Under the pieces are notes generated by a model, which saw nothing but the letters and a program-made list of their open reading frames with translations, searched no databases and was not told the origin of the DNA. Below, one piece after another: positions 28,069 to 35,568 of a DNA stretch of 61,552 nucleotides (position 1 is its first letter; each line of letters begins with the position of its first letter). Source of the stretch: Roseburia inulinivorans DSM 16841 (GTDB lineage: Bacteria > Bacillota > Clostridia > Lachnospirales > Lachnospiraceae); contig NZ_ACFY01000004.1 in the NCBI RefSeq assembly GCF_000174195.1, forward strand, positions 1-61,552, given 5' to 3'. The translations under genes and the position numbers were made by a program.

Positions 28069-30143
28069 TTTTTACCTCCAAACTCCAGCTTAAATGCTGC
28101 TGCACCGTCCTCGCCGGTCTCTACATGAACGGTTGTGTCATAGTAACGATTGGACTTCCTGGAATAGCAATGGGTAAGCCGTGCTTTTCCACGATTTACC
28201 AGTTGCTTTGCCAGTTCCTCTGTCATCTGCTTTCCCAGTGTCTGAAAAAACCTGTTTTCCTTCCAGAGCGCAAATTTACAGCTCTTATCCCTGCAAAACC
28301 ATCCTTTTGCCGTTTCGCAGACATCACTGCCGCAGGCGGGACAGGAACCAATGACTTTGCATTCCGGCTGCATCAGCACATCGGCTCCTTTTACAGCCTC
28401 GTAGGTTTTAACAAGTCCGCTGACCATGCTGCTGATTTCGCCCATAAAGGCATCGCTGTCATACTCGCCGTGTTCTATTTTCAGCAGTTTTTCCTCCCAG
28501 TCTGCCGTCATGGATGGAGACTGAATCTGTTCCGGCACCACCGTCACCAGCGCATTTCCCTTGTCCGTAGAGCAAAGGTATTTCGTTTTCTTATCACCCC
28601 TACGCTCGATAAAGCCTTTCTGCACCAGTTTTTCGATGATGGCAGCGCGTGTAGCTGGTGTGCCGATGCCTTTTCGCTCTACACCAGCCGGAAATTCATC
28701 CGAGCTGGCACTCTCCATCGCTGAAAGCAGAAGATCTTCGGTAAATCTCTTAGGCGGGCTGGTCTTGCCCTCTTTCAGATCGACACCGGCAAGTTCCAGT
28801 GTCATGCCTTCCGAAAGTATCGGAAGTTCACCTGCCTCTGCATTCTTCTCAGCATCTTCAACTGCCTTTCCTGCATATTGCCTCCAGCCCATATCCGTGA
28901 CTGTTTTGCCTTTCGTGCGGAACTTCTGACCGGCGCACTCGGCTTCTACTATGGTCTCTGCATAGCGGCAGGGAGTGCCTACCGCGCAAATCAGCCGCAC
29001 CGTCAGCATGGTAAGAATCGCCTGTTCTCCACTGGGAAGAGAGGAAATGTCATAACCCGCCGCTGTTTTTGTAGGGATAATAGCATGGTGATCGGTAACT
29101 TTCTTGGTATTGATGACCTGTGCTGTATTCACCGGTGCCGGTGCATCCGGCTGAATCTGAAAGCTCTGCTGAATCACGGAAACAAGTTCCGGCACAAGCG
29201 GTGCCATATCATCCGTCAGATACCGGCTGTCGGTACGGGGATAGGTCACGAGTTTCTTCTCGTACAGAGCCTGCGTGTAATCCAAGGTCTGCTGGGCAGT
29301 GAATCCCAGCTGCCGGTTTGCTTCTCTCTGAAGCGATGTCAGATCAAACAAGGCCGGGGGCTTCTCTGATTTTTCTTTCTGCTCTACCTTGGTAATGATG
29401 GCACTTCCTGCCTGGCAACACTCTGCCACCAGTTTTTCTGCTTCTGCTTTTTCTTTCATTCGCTCACCGCCCGCTTGAAAATCCCGAAATTTTAATTCTG
29501 CCGAGTAGAACGGCTCCGGCTTGAACGCCCGGATTGCTGCATCTCGCATAACCACCATCGCAAGCGTTGGTGTCATCACGCGCCCCACATTCAGGGTCTG
29601 CCCATACAGACATGAAAAAAGCCGGGTGGCGTTGATTCCGACAATCCAGTCGGCTCGCTCCCGGCATAAAGCCGCCTCATATAAGGCATCATATTCTGTT
29701 CCCGGTCTGAGCTTCTGAAAGCCTTCCCGGATAGCACTGTCCTCCATTGATGAAATCCAAAGCCGTTCCACCGGCTTTTTGCAGCCGCACTGATGGTAAA
29801 CCAGTCGGAAAATCAGTTCGCCCTCACGCCCTGCATCGGTTGCACAGATCAGACTCTCCACATCTTTCCGCTGCATGAGCTTTTTCAGGATTCCGAACTG
29901 CTTTTTCGTGCTGGCGGACACCTGATACTGCCAATGTTCCGGCAAAATCGGAAGATCATCATACTTCCACTTTGCATACTTTTCATCATAGGCTTCCGGC
30001 TGGGAAAGTTCCACCAGATGCCCCACACACCAACTGACAAGGTAGCCATTGCCCTCCATATAACCGTCCCCGCGCTGATCTGCCCCGATCACTTTCGAGA
30101 GACTCATGGCAACCGAGGGCTTTTCCGCTAATACAAGCTTCAT
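28065..30143 (-). CDS. topB: DNA topoisomerase III
   Basis: A 692-aa type IA topoisomerase of the ICE subgroup, expected to decatenate DNA during transfer or replication. The Toprim parts are EKPS (7-10) and DAGREGE (103-109); the catalytic tyrosine lies in TYPRTDSRYL near residue 299. The C-terminus carries a zinc-binding CPACGSDVCE segment. I chose the ATG at 30143 with AAAGGAG 9 bases upstream, starting MKLVLAEKPS; an in-frame extension upstream is noise. The gene stands behind a hairpin of the TTACATAG family, the IS1182 element and the glycosyltransferase, so its cotranscription with the upstream transfer genes may be disturbed. Confidence 0.95.
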   Translation of the reverse strand: MKLVLAEKPSVAMSLSKVIGADQRGDGYMEGNGYLVSWCVGHLVELSQPEAYDEKYAKWKYDDLPILPEHWQYQVSASTKKQFGILKKLMQRKDVESLICATDAGREGELIFRLVYHQCGCKKPVERLWISSMEDSAIREGFQKLRPGTEYDALYEAALCRERADWIVGINATRLFSCLYGQTLNVGRVMTPTLAMVVMRDAAIRAFKPEPFYSAELKFRDFQAGGERMKEKAEAEKLVAECCQAGSAIITKVEQKEKSEKPPALFDLTSLQREANRQLGFTAQQTLDYTQALYEKKLVTYPRTDSRYLTDDMAPLVPELVSVIQQSFQIQPDAPAPVNTAQVINTKKVTDHHAIIPTKTAAGYDISSLPSGEQAILTMLTVRLICAVGTPCRYAETIVEAECAGQKFRTKGKTVTDMGWRQYAGKAVEDAEKNAEAGELPILSEGMTLELAGVDLKEGKTSPPKRFTEDLLLSAMESASSDEFPAGVERKGIGTPATRAAIIEKLVQKGFIERRGDKKTKYLCSTDKGNALVTVVPEQIQSPSMTADWEEKLLKIEHGEYDSDAFMGEISSMVSGLVKTYEAVKGADVLMQPECKVIGSCPACGSDVCETAKGWFCRDKSCKFALWKENRFFQTLGKQMTEELAKQLVNRGKARLTHCYSRKSNRYYDTTVHVETGEDGAAAFKLEFGGKK

Positions 30144-30162
30144 TCGATACTGCTCCTTTCGC

Positions 30163-30207
30163 AAAAAAATTAGCAGCCAGGCACCGAAGCGCATGACTGC
30201 TATGTAA
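30163..30207 (-). terminator. TTACATAG hairpin e, upstream of topB
   Basis: On the minus strand TTACATAG (30200-30207) opens a 12-bp stem, TAGCAGTCATGC with GCCTGGCTGCTA, followed by seven T. It has the full form of a rho-independent terminator and lies 20 bases before topB, so it is better read as an attenuator in the operon. Confidence 0.75.
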
Positions 30208-30292
30208 GGAACGGTATTCTGTTTTAGGTCTACAAACTGGGGCTTTTATGATCTTGCCACAGCTTATCAGTCTATGCACGTCAACTGTTGAA

Positions 30293-30316
30293 ACCGCCGT
30301 GTACCGAACGGTACGC
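30293..30316 (+). other. Group II intron domain V, 5' part, split by IS
   Basis: Joining 30293-30316 with 31931-31938 restores a 32-base hairpin with the exact architecture of group II intron domain V: a 9-bp lower stem with a G-U wobble in the middle of a CGC triad, a 2-base CG bulge on the 3' side, and a short upper stem with a tetraloop. The last four bases, ACGC, are the IS target duplication. No reverse transcriptase is present; only the intron 3' end remains. Confidence 0.6.
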
Positions 30317-31926
30317 CAGACTGTCTAACGATTGGTATTCATGATATAATTAAGTTACAAGATATAGAGATTGGGGGCTTAATTATGGCATATATTGTTG
30401 GAACAGACAGAAATCAATCCAGAATGATTACTGCATCGTTAGATGATCTAATTGATAAAGATAATTCGGTTCGCGCAATTGATGCCTATGTTAATTCATT
30501 AAATTTACTCGAACTGGGTTTTACAGAATACAATGGGACTAATAGAGGACAATCTCCATATCGTCGTTCCGATTTGTTGAAACTGCACATTTACGGATAT
30601 TTAAATAAAATCAGATCGAGCAGAGCTCTGGAAATAGAGTGTAAACGAAACCTTGAACTCATGTGGTTGATCAACGCAATAACACCAGATCATGGAACTA
30701 TCGCTGGCTTTGTAAAAGAGAATAGAAAAGCGTTTCATAACACATTGCAGCAATTGACACTTATCCTTAAAGGATGGGGATTGATCGATGGAAAGCTAAT
30801 GGCAATTGACGGCACTAAAATTCGTGCGCAAAACAGCAAGCACAATTGTATCACCCAAAGCGGTTTGGATAAAAAAATTGCTTATGCTGATGAGAGAATA
30901 AATTCGTATCTTATGGCTATCGAAAAAGAAACTCCTGTTGATTCTGAATATAAAGATAAGTTGGAAACCTATCAGAAGCTAAAAGAAGAATACTTGTGCC
31001 AAAAGAAGGAACTTTCAGAAAAAGGGTTAGAACAAAAAAGTCTTACCGATCCTGATTCCAGGCGAATGAAAAATAACGGGTCTTTGGATATTTGTTACAA
31101 TGTACAGTCTGTAGTTGATTCACAAAATCATTTTGTCGTAGATATATCTACAACAAATGATATCAATGACCAAAATCAGCTTCATGTCATGGCTAAGAAC
31201 GCAAAAAAGCTTTTAGATATCGAGGAATGTACTGTCATCGCTGATACCGGCTATTATAATGCGACTGAAATTAAAAACTGTATTGATGATGGTATGACTG
31301 TATATATCAAAAAATCAAAAGCCAATAATAGTACAAAGAACAATGAATTTCGTAAAGAAAAATTCACCTATAACTCGGAAAATGATACATACACTTGCCC
31401 AGCAGGTGAACGATTATTATTTTTTGAAAACACGTCAAAGAATGGATTGAGATATAAAAAATATAAGTGTACATCCTGTTCTACGTGTAAATACCATAAT
31501 AGTTGTACATCATCTAAAACTGGAAGGACGCTTCAACGTTGGGAATATGAAAATATCCTTGCTGATGTTCATAAATCAACATTGGAAAACAACAACGTTT
31601 ATAGACAGAGACGATGCATCGTAGAACATCCATTTGGAACGGTCAAACGCTCTTTGGGGTATAGTTTCTTTCTTAGGCGTAAAAAGGAAAATGTTGATGC
31701 TGAAGCAGCATCCATGTTTATCGCTTATAATTTTAAGCGATTATTAAGTTTGTTCTCGACACAGGAATTGATTAAAAAATTTGAATAGTTACAAAGAAAA
31801 ACAAAACAGGATATCAGAAATAGCTTTTGGAGTAGCCCTCTATTCAATAGAATGAAGAAAAATATGAGAATCCGTTTATCAGACTGTCGATTTTACCACC
31901 TCAAAAGGGTTTTGTTAGACAGTCTG
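30317..31926 (+). mobile_element. IS1182-family insertion sequence
   Basis: A complete 1610-base IS. The ends are inverted repeats starting CAGACTGTCTAAC, and both sides carry the 4-base target duplication ACGC (30313-30316 and 31927-31930). It encodes one full transposase on the plus strand, against the direction of the ICE. Low GC sets it apart from the surrounding DNA. It sits in the palindromic domain V remnant. Confidence 0.93.
30385..31788 (+). CDS. IS1182-family transposase
   Basis: A 467-aa DDE transposase, apparently intact. The N-terminal DUF772-like region contains RGQSPYRRSDLLKLHIYGYL. The catalytic segments are AIDGTKIRAQNS, VIADTGYYNATEI and CIVEHPFGTVKRSLG, giving the D, D and E residues. 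A cysteine cluster lies before the last motif in CTSCSTCKYHNSC. The ATG follows a GGGGG site. Codon use is AT-rich and unlike the ICE genes. Mobility is likely because IRs, target duplication and frame are all intact. Confidence 0.95.
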   Translation: MAYIVGTDRNQSRMITASLDDLIDKDNSVRAIDAYVNSLNLLELGFTEYNGTNRGQSPYRRSDLLKLHIYGYLNKIRSSRALEIECKRNLELMWLINAITPDHGTIAGFVKENRKAFHNTLQQLTLILKGWGLIDGKLMAIDGTKIRAQNSKHNCITQSGLDKKIAYADERINSYLMAIEKETPVDSEYKDKLETYQKLKEEYLCQKKELSEKGLEQKSLTDPDSRRMKNNGSLDICYNVQSVVDSQNHFVVDISTTNDINDQNQLHVMAKNAKKLLDIEECTVIADTGYYNATEIKNCIDDGMTVYIKKSKANNSTKNNEFRKEKFTYNSENDTYTCPAGERLLFFENTSKNGLRYKKYKCTSCSTCKYHNSCTSSKTGRTLQRWEYENILADVHKSTLENNNVYRQRRCIVEHPFGTVKRSLGYSFFLRRKKENVDAEAASMFIAYNFKRLLSLFSTQELIKKFE

Positions 31927-31930
31927 ACGC

Positions 31931-31969
31931 ACGGTGGTGTGAGAGGACGGCGGCTAGTCACCGCCTCCT
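31931..31969 (+). other. Group II intron domain V end and domain VI
   Basis: After the last 8 bases of domain V comes a short linker and a second hairpin, AGGA-C-GGCGG (944-953) with CCGCCTCCT (961-969), in the position of domain VI, then ACTCG as a plausible intron 3' end. The branch-point A bulge is not obvious. It belongs with 30293-30316. Confidence 0.5.
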
Positions 31970-31978
31970 ACTCGCTTG

Positions 31979-32090
31979 TGCCCATGTTTCGGCCCTCCAC
32001 ATCATCACTCCGCGCATGCGTTGTGCCTCGCCGCAACGCATTCTGCCCCTCGCTGACTCATCGCCAGGCATCGCTGATGGTGTTCGTCTG
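31979..32090. repeat. Degenerate GC-rich repeats, 3' side of glycosyltransferase gene
   Basis: A block with GCCCATGTTTCGGCCCTCC then TCACTCCGCGC and looser copies. The best copy is nearly the same as one at about 33678-33715 on the other side of the glycosyltransferase gene, so the cassette is framed by direct repeats. Confidence 0.45.
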
Positions 32091-32097
32091 CCCATCC

Positions 32098-33594
32098 TCA
32101 CTTCTGCAGTATCTGCTTTTCGTTCTCCTGCACACGCCGCTCGAGCGCTGTATACTGCCGGAGCTCGTCCTCGGTAAATCCCCGGAACTTCGCCTGCTCG
32201 TAGTCACGCTCCGCGGCCGCGATATCCTGCAGCACCGCATCCGACGCCGGCAGCAGCTCGAGACGAATCTTCCGCGGCTCGCGTTTTTTCTTCGTCATTC
32301 CGTTCGCGTCTGCATCCTGTGCCTCGCCACGCTTTCCGAAAAGACCGGTCGCCTCGGCTATTTCCGCCGCTTCACGTCGTTTCCTCGGCACGTCGACCAC
32401 TTCGAGCATCCCGCGTGAGACCAGCTTCTGCAGCGCGGCGCGCAGATCCCCGCGGCTCATATGCATCAGCTCCGCGAGATCCTTCCGGCTCAGCGCCTTT
32501 CCGGCATCCTTTCGATCAGTCGCCTCCACGGCATCTTCCCGCGCAGGCATCTGCGCTTCAGCCCCTCGAGTGAGCGCCTTTCCCGCGTCCTTCCGATACA
32601 GCAGCAGCGACAGCTCCGCCAGCGTCATATCATACTTCAGCGCCACCGACTCGAGATAGCGCTCGAGCAGCTTCCGGTCGCGGTACTTCTCCACGATGAT
32701 CCCATCCTCCGAAATCACCTCCTGCAGCGCCTGGCTCCGCTCCTCACCGAGCTTCTGCGTCCCCGGAATCGTCGCCGGGAACACGAAACCATCCTTCGCC
32801 GCATCCACTAGAAAATGATAGACCTGCAGCCGCTTCCGCTCATACGCATCCTCATCCAGCACATGCTTGAAGAAGTCGTTGTAGCACTCGAACATCGCGA
32901 GTTTCATCTCCACCGTCCGCGCGAAGCTGATCTTCTGATTCACCAGCGAACCCTTCGTCTTCACATAATAGTAGACCGGCGTCCGCAGCGCATAGAACGT
33001 CGTCGCATAGCGCACATACTCGAGATTAAACAGAAAATCCTCGCACCAGCTGAGCTTCGCATCCATCCGGATCCCGTGCGCCTCCACAAGCGAGCGCCGG
33101 TACAGCTTATTCCACAGCACCCCATAGTAGTAGTCCGCCGGGTTCTCCATCATGAAGCCAACGAACGCTTCACGCCCGATCACCTGGTCCGCGTCGATAT
33201 CCCCCTTCTGCGACACCATCTCTCCGACGACACGATAGAAATCCGCGATCACCATGTCGCAGCCCGTCTCCTCGGCCGCCCGCACCATCAGCTTCGTCGC
33301 ATCCGCCGTCAGCCAGTCATCACTGTCCACGAACTGCAGAAACGTACCCCGCGCCCGCGCGATCGCCTGGTTTCGCGTATCCGACACCCCCGTATTCTCC
33401 TTATGCACGACCACCACGCGCGCATCCGCCCGCGCATATCCGTCGCAGATCTCCCCGGACCGATCCTTACTTCCATCATCCATGAGGATCAGCTCGAAAT
33501 CCCGAAACTCCTGATTCAGAATACTGTCCACACAGCGCGCGAGACTCTTCTCCGCGTTATACACCGGCACGATGATACTGACCTTCGGCTCCAT
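32098..33594 (-). CDS. GT2 glycosyltransferase with C-terminal MarR-like domain
   Basis: A 498-aa protein. Residues 1-230 form a family 2 glycosyltransferase: KVSIIVPVYNAEKSLARC at the start, DDGS at 39-42 and QFVDSDDW with the metal-binding DSDD at 90-93. From about 369 a winged helix follows (RKDLAELMHMSRGDLRAALQ), and the end RGFTEDELRQYTALERRVQ looks like a MarR dimer helix. A GT fused to a DNA-binding domain is unusual. I chose the ATG at 33594 with GGAGG 6 bases upstream; the extension to 33816 is repeat sequence. GC and CGC-codon use are higher than in the ICE. It has been inserted into the transfer operon as cargo. Sugar and acceptor are unknown. Confidence 0.85.
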   Translation of the reverse strand: MEPKVSIIVPVYNAEKSLARCVDSILNQEFRDFELILMDDGSKDRSGEICDGYARADARVVVVHKENTGVSDTRNQAIARARGTFLQFVDSDDWLTADATKLMVRAAEETGCDMVIADFYRVVGEMVSQKGDIDADQVIGREAFVGFMMENPADYYYGVLWNKLYRRSLVEAHGIRMDAKLSWCEDFLFNLEYVRYATTFYALRTPVYYYVKTKGSLVNQKISFARTVEMKLAMFECYNDFFKHVLDEDAYERKRLQVYHFLVDAAKDGFVFPATIPGTQKLGEERSQALQEVISEDGIIVEKYRDRKLLERYLESVALKYDMTLAELSLLLYRKDAGKALTRGAEAQMPAREDAVEATDRKDAGKALSRKDLAELMHMSRGDLRAALQKLVSRGMLEVVDVPRKRREAAEIAEATGLFGKRGEAQDADANGMTKKKREPRKIRLELLPASDAVLQDIAAAERDYEQAKFRGFTEDELRQYTALERRVQENEKQILQK

Positions 33595-33669
33595 AGGCAC
33601 CTCCATCAAAAAACTACTTCTAGTTGTACCATAAAACCCTCCCGTTGACACTCGTATATTTCTGCTCAC

Positions 33670-33819
33670 TTTTCCCGGGCCAATGTCTCGGCCCTCCGCC
33701 TGCTCACTCCGCGCCCACGCGTCCGCACCCTCCACCTTCTCACGTCGCGTCCACCCATTCGCACTCGTTGCCTTTATCGCGCCCATGCCTCCGCCCACTA
33801 CCTCCTCACGTCGCATCGA
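33670..33819. repeat. Degenerate GC-rich tandem repeats, 5' side of glycosyltransferase gene
   Basis: Three to four loose units of about 36-42 bases with a core like CGGCCCTCCGCCTGCTCAC and CTCACGTCGC. Read on the minus strand they give a repeated RREE-V-G type peptide in frame with the glycosyltransferase, but no ribosome site supports translation. Related copies flank the gene on the other side. Confidence 0.5.
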
Positions 33820-33831
33820 AGCACCAATTCC

Positions 33832-33945
33832 CTCATGAAAATGTCATATTACAGCATAAATTCGCTCATGAAAGTGTAATGAAGCACGGATTATTCCCTC
33901 ATGAAAGTGGCAAAATACTGAAAAGAACGCTCATAAAAGTGGCAG
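33832..33945. repeat. Four 33-base imperfect direct repeats
   Basis: The core CTCATGAAAGTG begins at 33832, 33865, 33898 and 33930 (last copy CTCATAAAAGTG), a period of 33, 33 and 32 bases. Only about 15 bases per unit are conserved. They stand about 240 bases upstream of the glycosyltransferase start. A protein-binding array or an old repeat element is possible. CRISPR is not supported. Confidence 0.6.
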
Positions 33946-34021
33946 AGCACGGAAATCTGAATGGTAAAATTCCGAGTTGTTGAGCTGTTCTTACTTTCTA
34001 TTTTATCAGATATCGCCTACA

Positions 34022-34100
34022 GAGTCCATAGCTTCATAGCTCAAAACAGTTCACCCACCAACCATTTGGCTATGTAAAGGGGACGGCTTTTCAGCCGCCC
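34022..34100 (-). terminator. TTACATAG hairpin d, downstream of the CD1107 gene
   Basis: On the minus strand a GC-rich stem GGGGCGGCT / AGCCGTCCCC is followed by TTTACATAGC (octamer at 34070-34077), and a looser CATAGC / GCTATG pairing spans to about 34027. It begins about 20 bases after the CD1107 stop. The octamer and preceding GGCGGC stem repeat those at 41279 and 41674. Confidence 0.6.
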
Positions 34101-34121
34101 CACCGGTCAACGCTGCGTTAA

Positions 34122-35285
34122 TCAGACAGGTTCATCGTCCGATTCCGCTTCATAATCCTCGTTGACATCCACTTCTTCGTCCTCGTCACCATCATCCTCC
34201 GGCAGCTGGAGCGTATCTTCATCCTCATCGTGATAATCCGCATCCGGGTCCGGCTGATTTTTCTTGGACGCAGGCTTTACGCCCTTCATCTTGATATAGA
34301 GATAACCGCCGACACCGGCTGCACCGATCACAAACAGAAGCAGCATAATCATCGGAAGCGGAGACGATTTCTTCTGCTCGCTCTCTGTTTTCTGCTCTTC
34401 CGGTGCCGGTTCCGTCTCCTGCGGCTTTTCGGTTTCCGCAGGTTCCGTGACTTCCGGCTCCTTCTCCCGATACTTGGCAGCTTCCTCTTCATCCATCAGC
34501 GCAAGCAGATCGGCCTCGTCCACCATGTTCAGGAAATGCACATTCTGGTTGCCGTCTTTATCGCGGTCGATGATCAGATAAAAGGTGTTGCCCGCCTTTG
34601 TCACCAGCGTAATGAACTGCTGGCTGGATTTATCTTCTTCCTCACCGATATCGTCCACCAGCGTCATATTTCCTTCCGGAGTCAAAGCTGCACTGGATTT
34701 CGTCTCATCCTCGTATGACATTCCACTCTGCATCAGATCCAGAAACAGCTTCAGCGCATCTTCACTGAACATGCTGCTGTCTTTTGCAGAATCCGTGACA
34801 TTCAGGTACTTTCCATGTGCATACCCGGTTTTGCCGTTGAAGTTTACCTTATACCAGTCACCGCATTTTTCGACAATCTCCACCGTATCGCCGGAATGCA
34901 GATATCCGATAATCTCCTGATCCATGCCGGGACCGGAACGAAAATGCAGACTGGTGATCCCCGGCACCACCGTACCAGTCTGCTTTTGGGACTTTTCGCT
35001 GCCGATATTGTATTCTTTGCCGCCCACCGTAACGATCAGGTTCCCATCCGCATCCGTAGAGACCTCATAGCCATCCGGCAGAACCTGCATGTCCGGGTCG
35101 ATTTCGATGCTGTCGGTATTGTCCGTTTTCCCCGCATTTGTGCTTTCTGCTGCATCCGTCTCCTGTGCAGCGGTACTGACAGGCGTGTTCTTCTGCACAT
35201 CATCGCCCGTATAGGCAAATGCAGTGGTCGTAAAGGTTCCTGCCGCCATCACGCTGGCAAGCAGCATTGCCATCATCTTTTTCAT
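34122..35285 (-). CDS. CD1107/DUF4366 transfer protein with SH3 domain
   Basis: A 387-aa exported membrane protein of the conjugation module. Signal peptide: residues 1-24, ending TTTAFA. An SH3b-type domain lies near 105-165 with SLHFRSGPGMDQEIIGY, expected to touch the cell wall. The DUF4366 core follows with GNMTLVDDIGEEEDKSSQQF and YLIIDRDKDGNQNVHFLN. A membrane helix near 307-329 precedes an acidic cytoplasmic tail. The start overlaps the DUF4315 gene in ATGA. The combination suggests a wall-spanning part of the channel. The SH3 domain is not present in all relatives. Confidence 0.88.
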   Translation of the reverse strand: MKKMMAMLLASVMAAGTFTTTAFAYTGDDVQKNTPVSTAAQETDAAESTNAGKTDNTDSIEIDPDMQVLPDGYEVSTDADGNLIVTVGGKEYNIGSEKSQKQTGTVVPGITSLHFRSGPGMDQEIIGYLHSGDTVEIVEKCGDWYKVNFNGKTGYAHGKYLNVTDSAKDSSMFSEDALKLFLDLMQSGMSYEDETKSSAALTPEGNMTLVDDIGEEEDKSSQQFITLVTKAGNTFYLIIDRDKDGNQNVHFLNMVDEADLLALMDEEEAAKYREKEPEVTEPAETEKPQETEPAPEEQKTESEQKKSSPLPMIMLLLFVIGAAGVGGYLYIKMKGVKPASKKNQPDPDADYHDEDEDTLQLPEDDGDEDEEVDVNEDYEAESDDEPV

Positions 35286-35533
35286 TCCATATCCTCCGTT
35301 TCTTTCTCATCCAGTTTCAGGTTCTCCGGGTTGGGAACCGCAGCCTGCGCCAGCTGAATGATGACTGCCAGCTGTTCCGGGGTCAGGCTCTGGGCATGTA
35401 CCATTTCACAGATTTCGCTGTTTTCCTGCTCGTGGTACTTTCTGTCCCATTCCTTTCTGCGCTCCTCCCATTCATCGCGTTTCCTGCGGGCTTTCTCGCG
35501 CTCCGCAGCAATCTTTTCCAGTTTCAAGCTCAT
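35282..35533 (-). CDS. DUF4315 family protein
   Basis: An 83-aa mostly helical protein. The charged coiled-coil KLEKIAAEREKARRKRDEW and the later LTPEQLAVIIQLAQA match DUF4315, a small protein always between the NlpC/P60 gene and CD1107 in Tn1549-like elements. It is complete, starts 35 bases after the upstream stop, and overlaps CD1107. Function unknown. Confidence 0.88.
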   Translation of the reverse strand: MSLKLEKIAAEREKARRKRDEWEERRKEWDRKYHEQENSEICEMVHAQSLTPEQLAVIIQLAQAAVPNPENLKLDEKETEDME

Positions 35534-35568
35534 ATCGTATCCTTTCCGGGCGAATAAACGCCCTATTT

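Noticed and set aside
32815..33648. 277-aa His/Arg-rich plus-strand frame opposite the glycosyltransferase
   Set aside because: Arises from high GC and CGC codon use of the minus-strand GT2 gene.
33832..33945. Possible CRISPR array (four regular repeats)
   Set aside because: Only about 15 bases per unit are conserved, the last copy is changed, units are head to tail without unique equal spacers, and no cas gene is near.
33624..33983. 119-aa plus-strand frame over the repeat region
   Set aside because: Pro/His-rich translation of direct repeats; no ribosome site.
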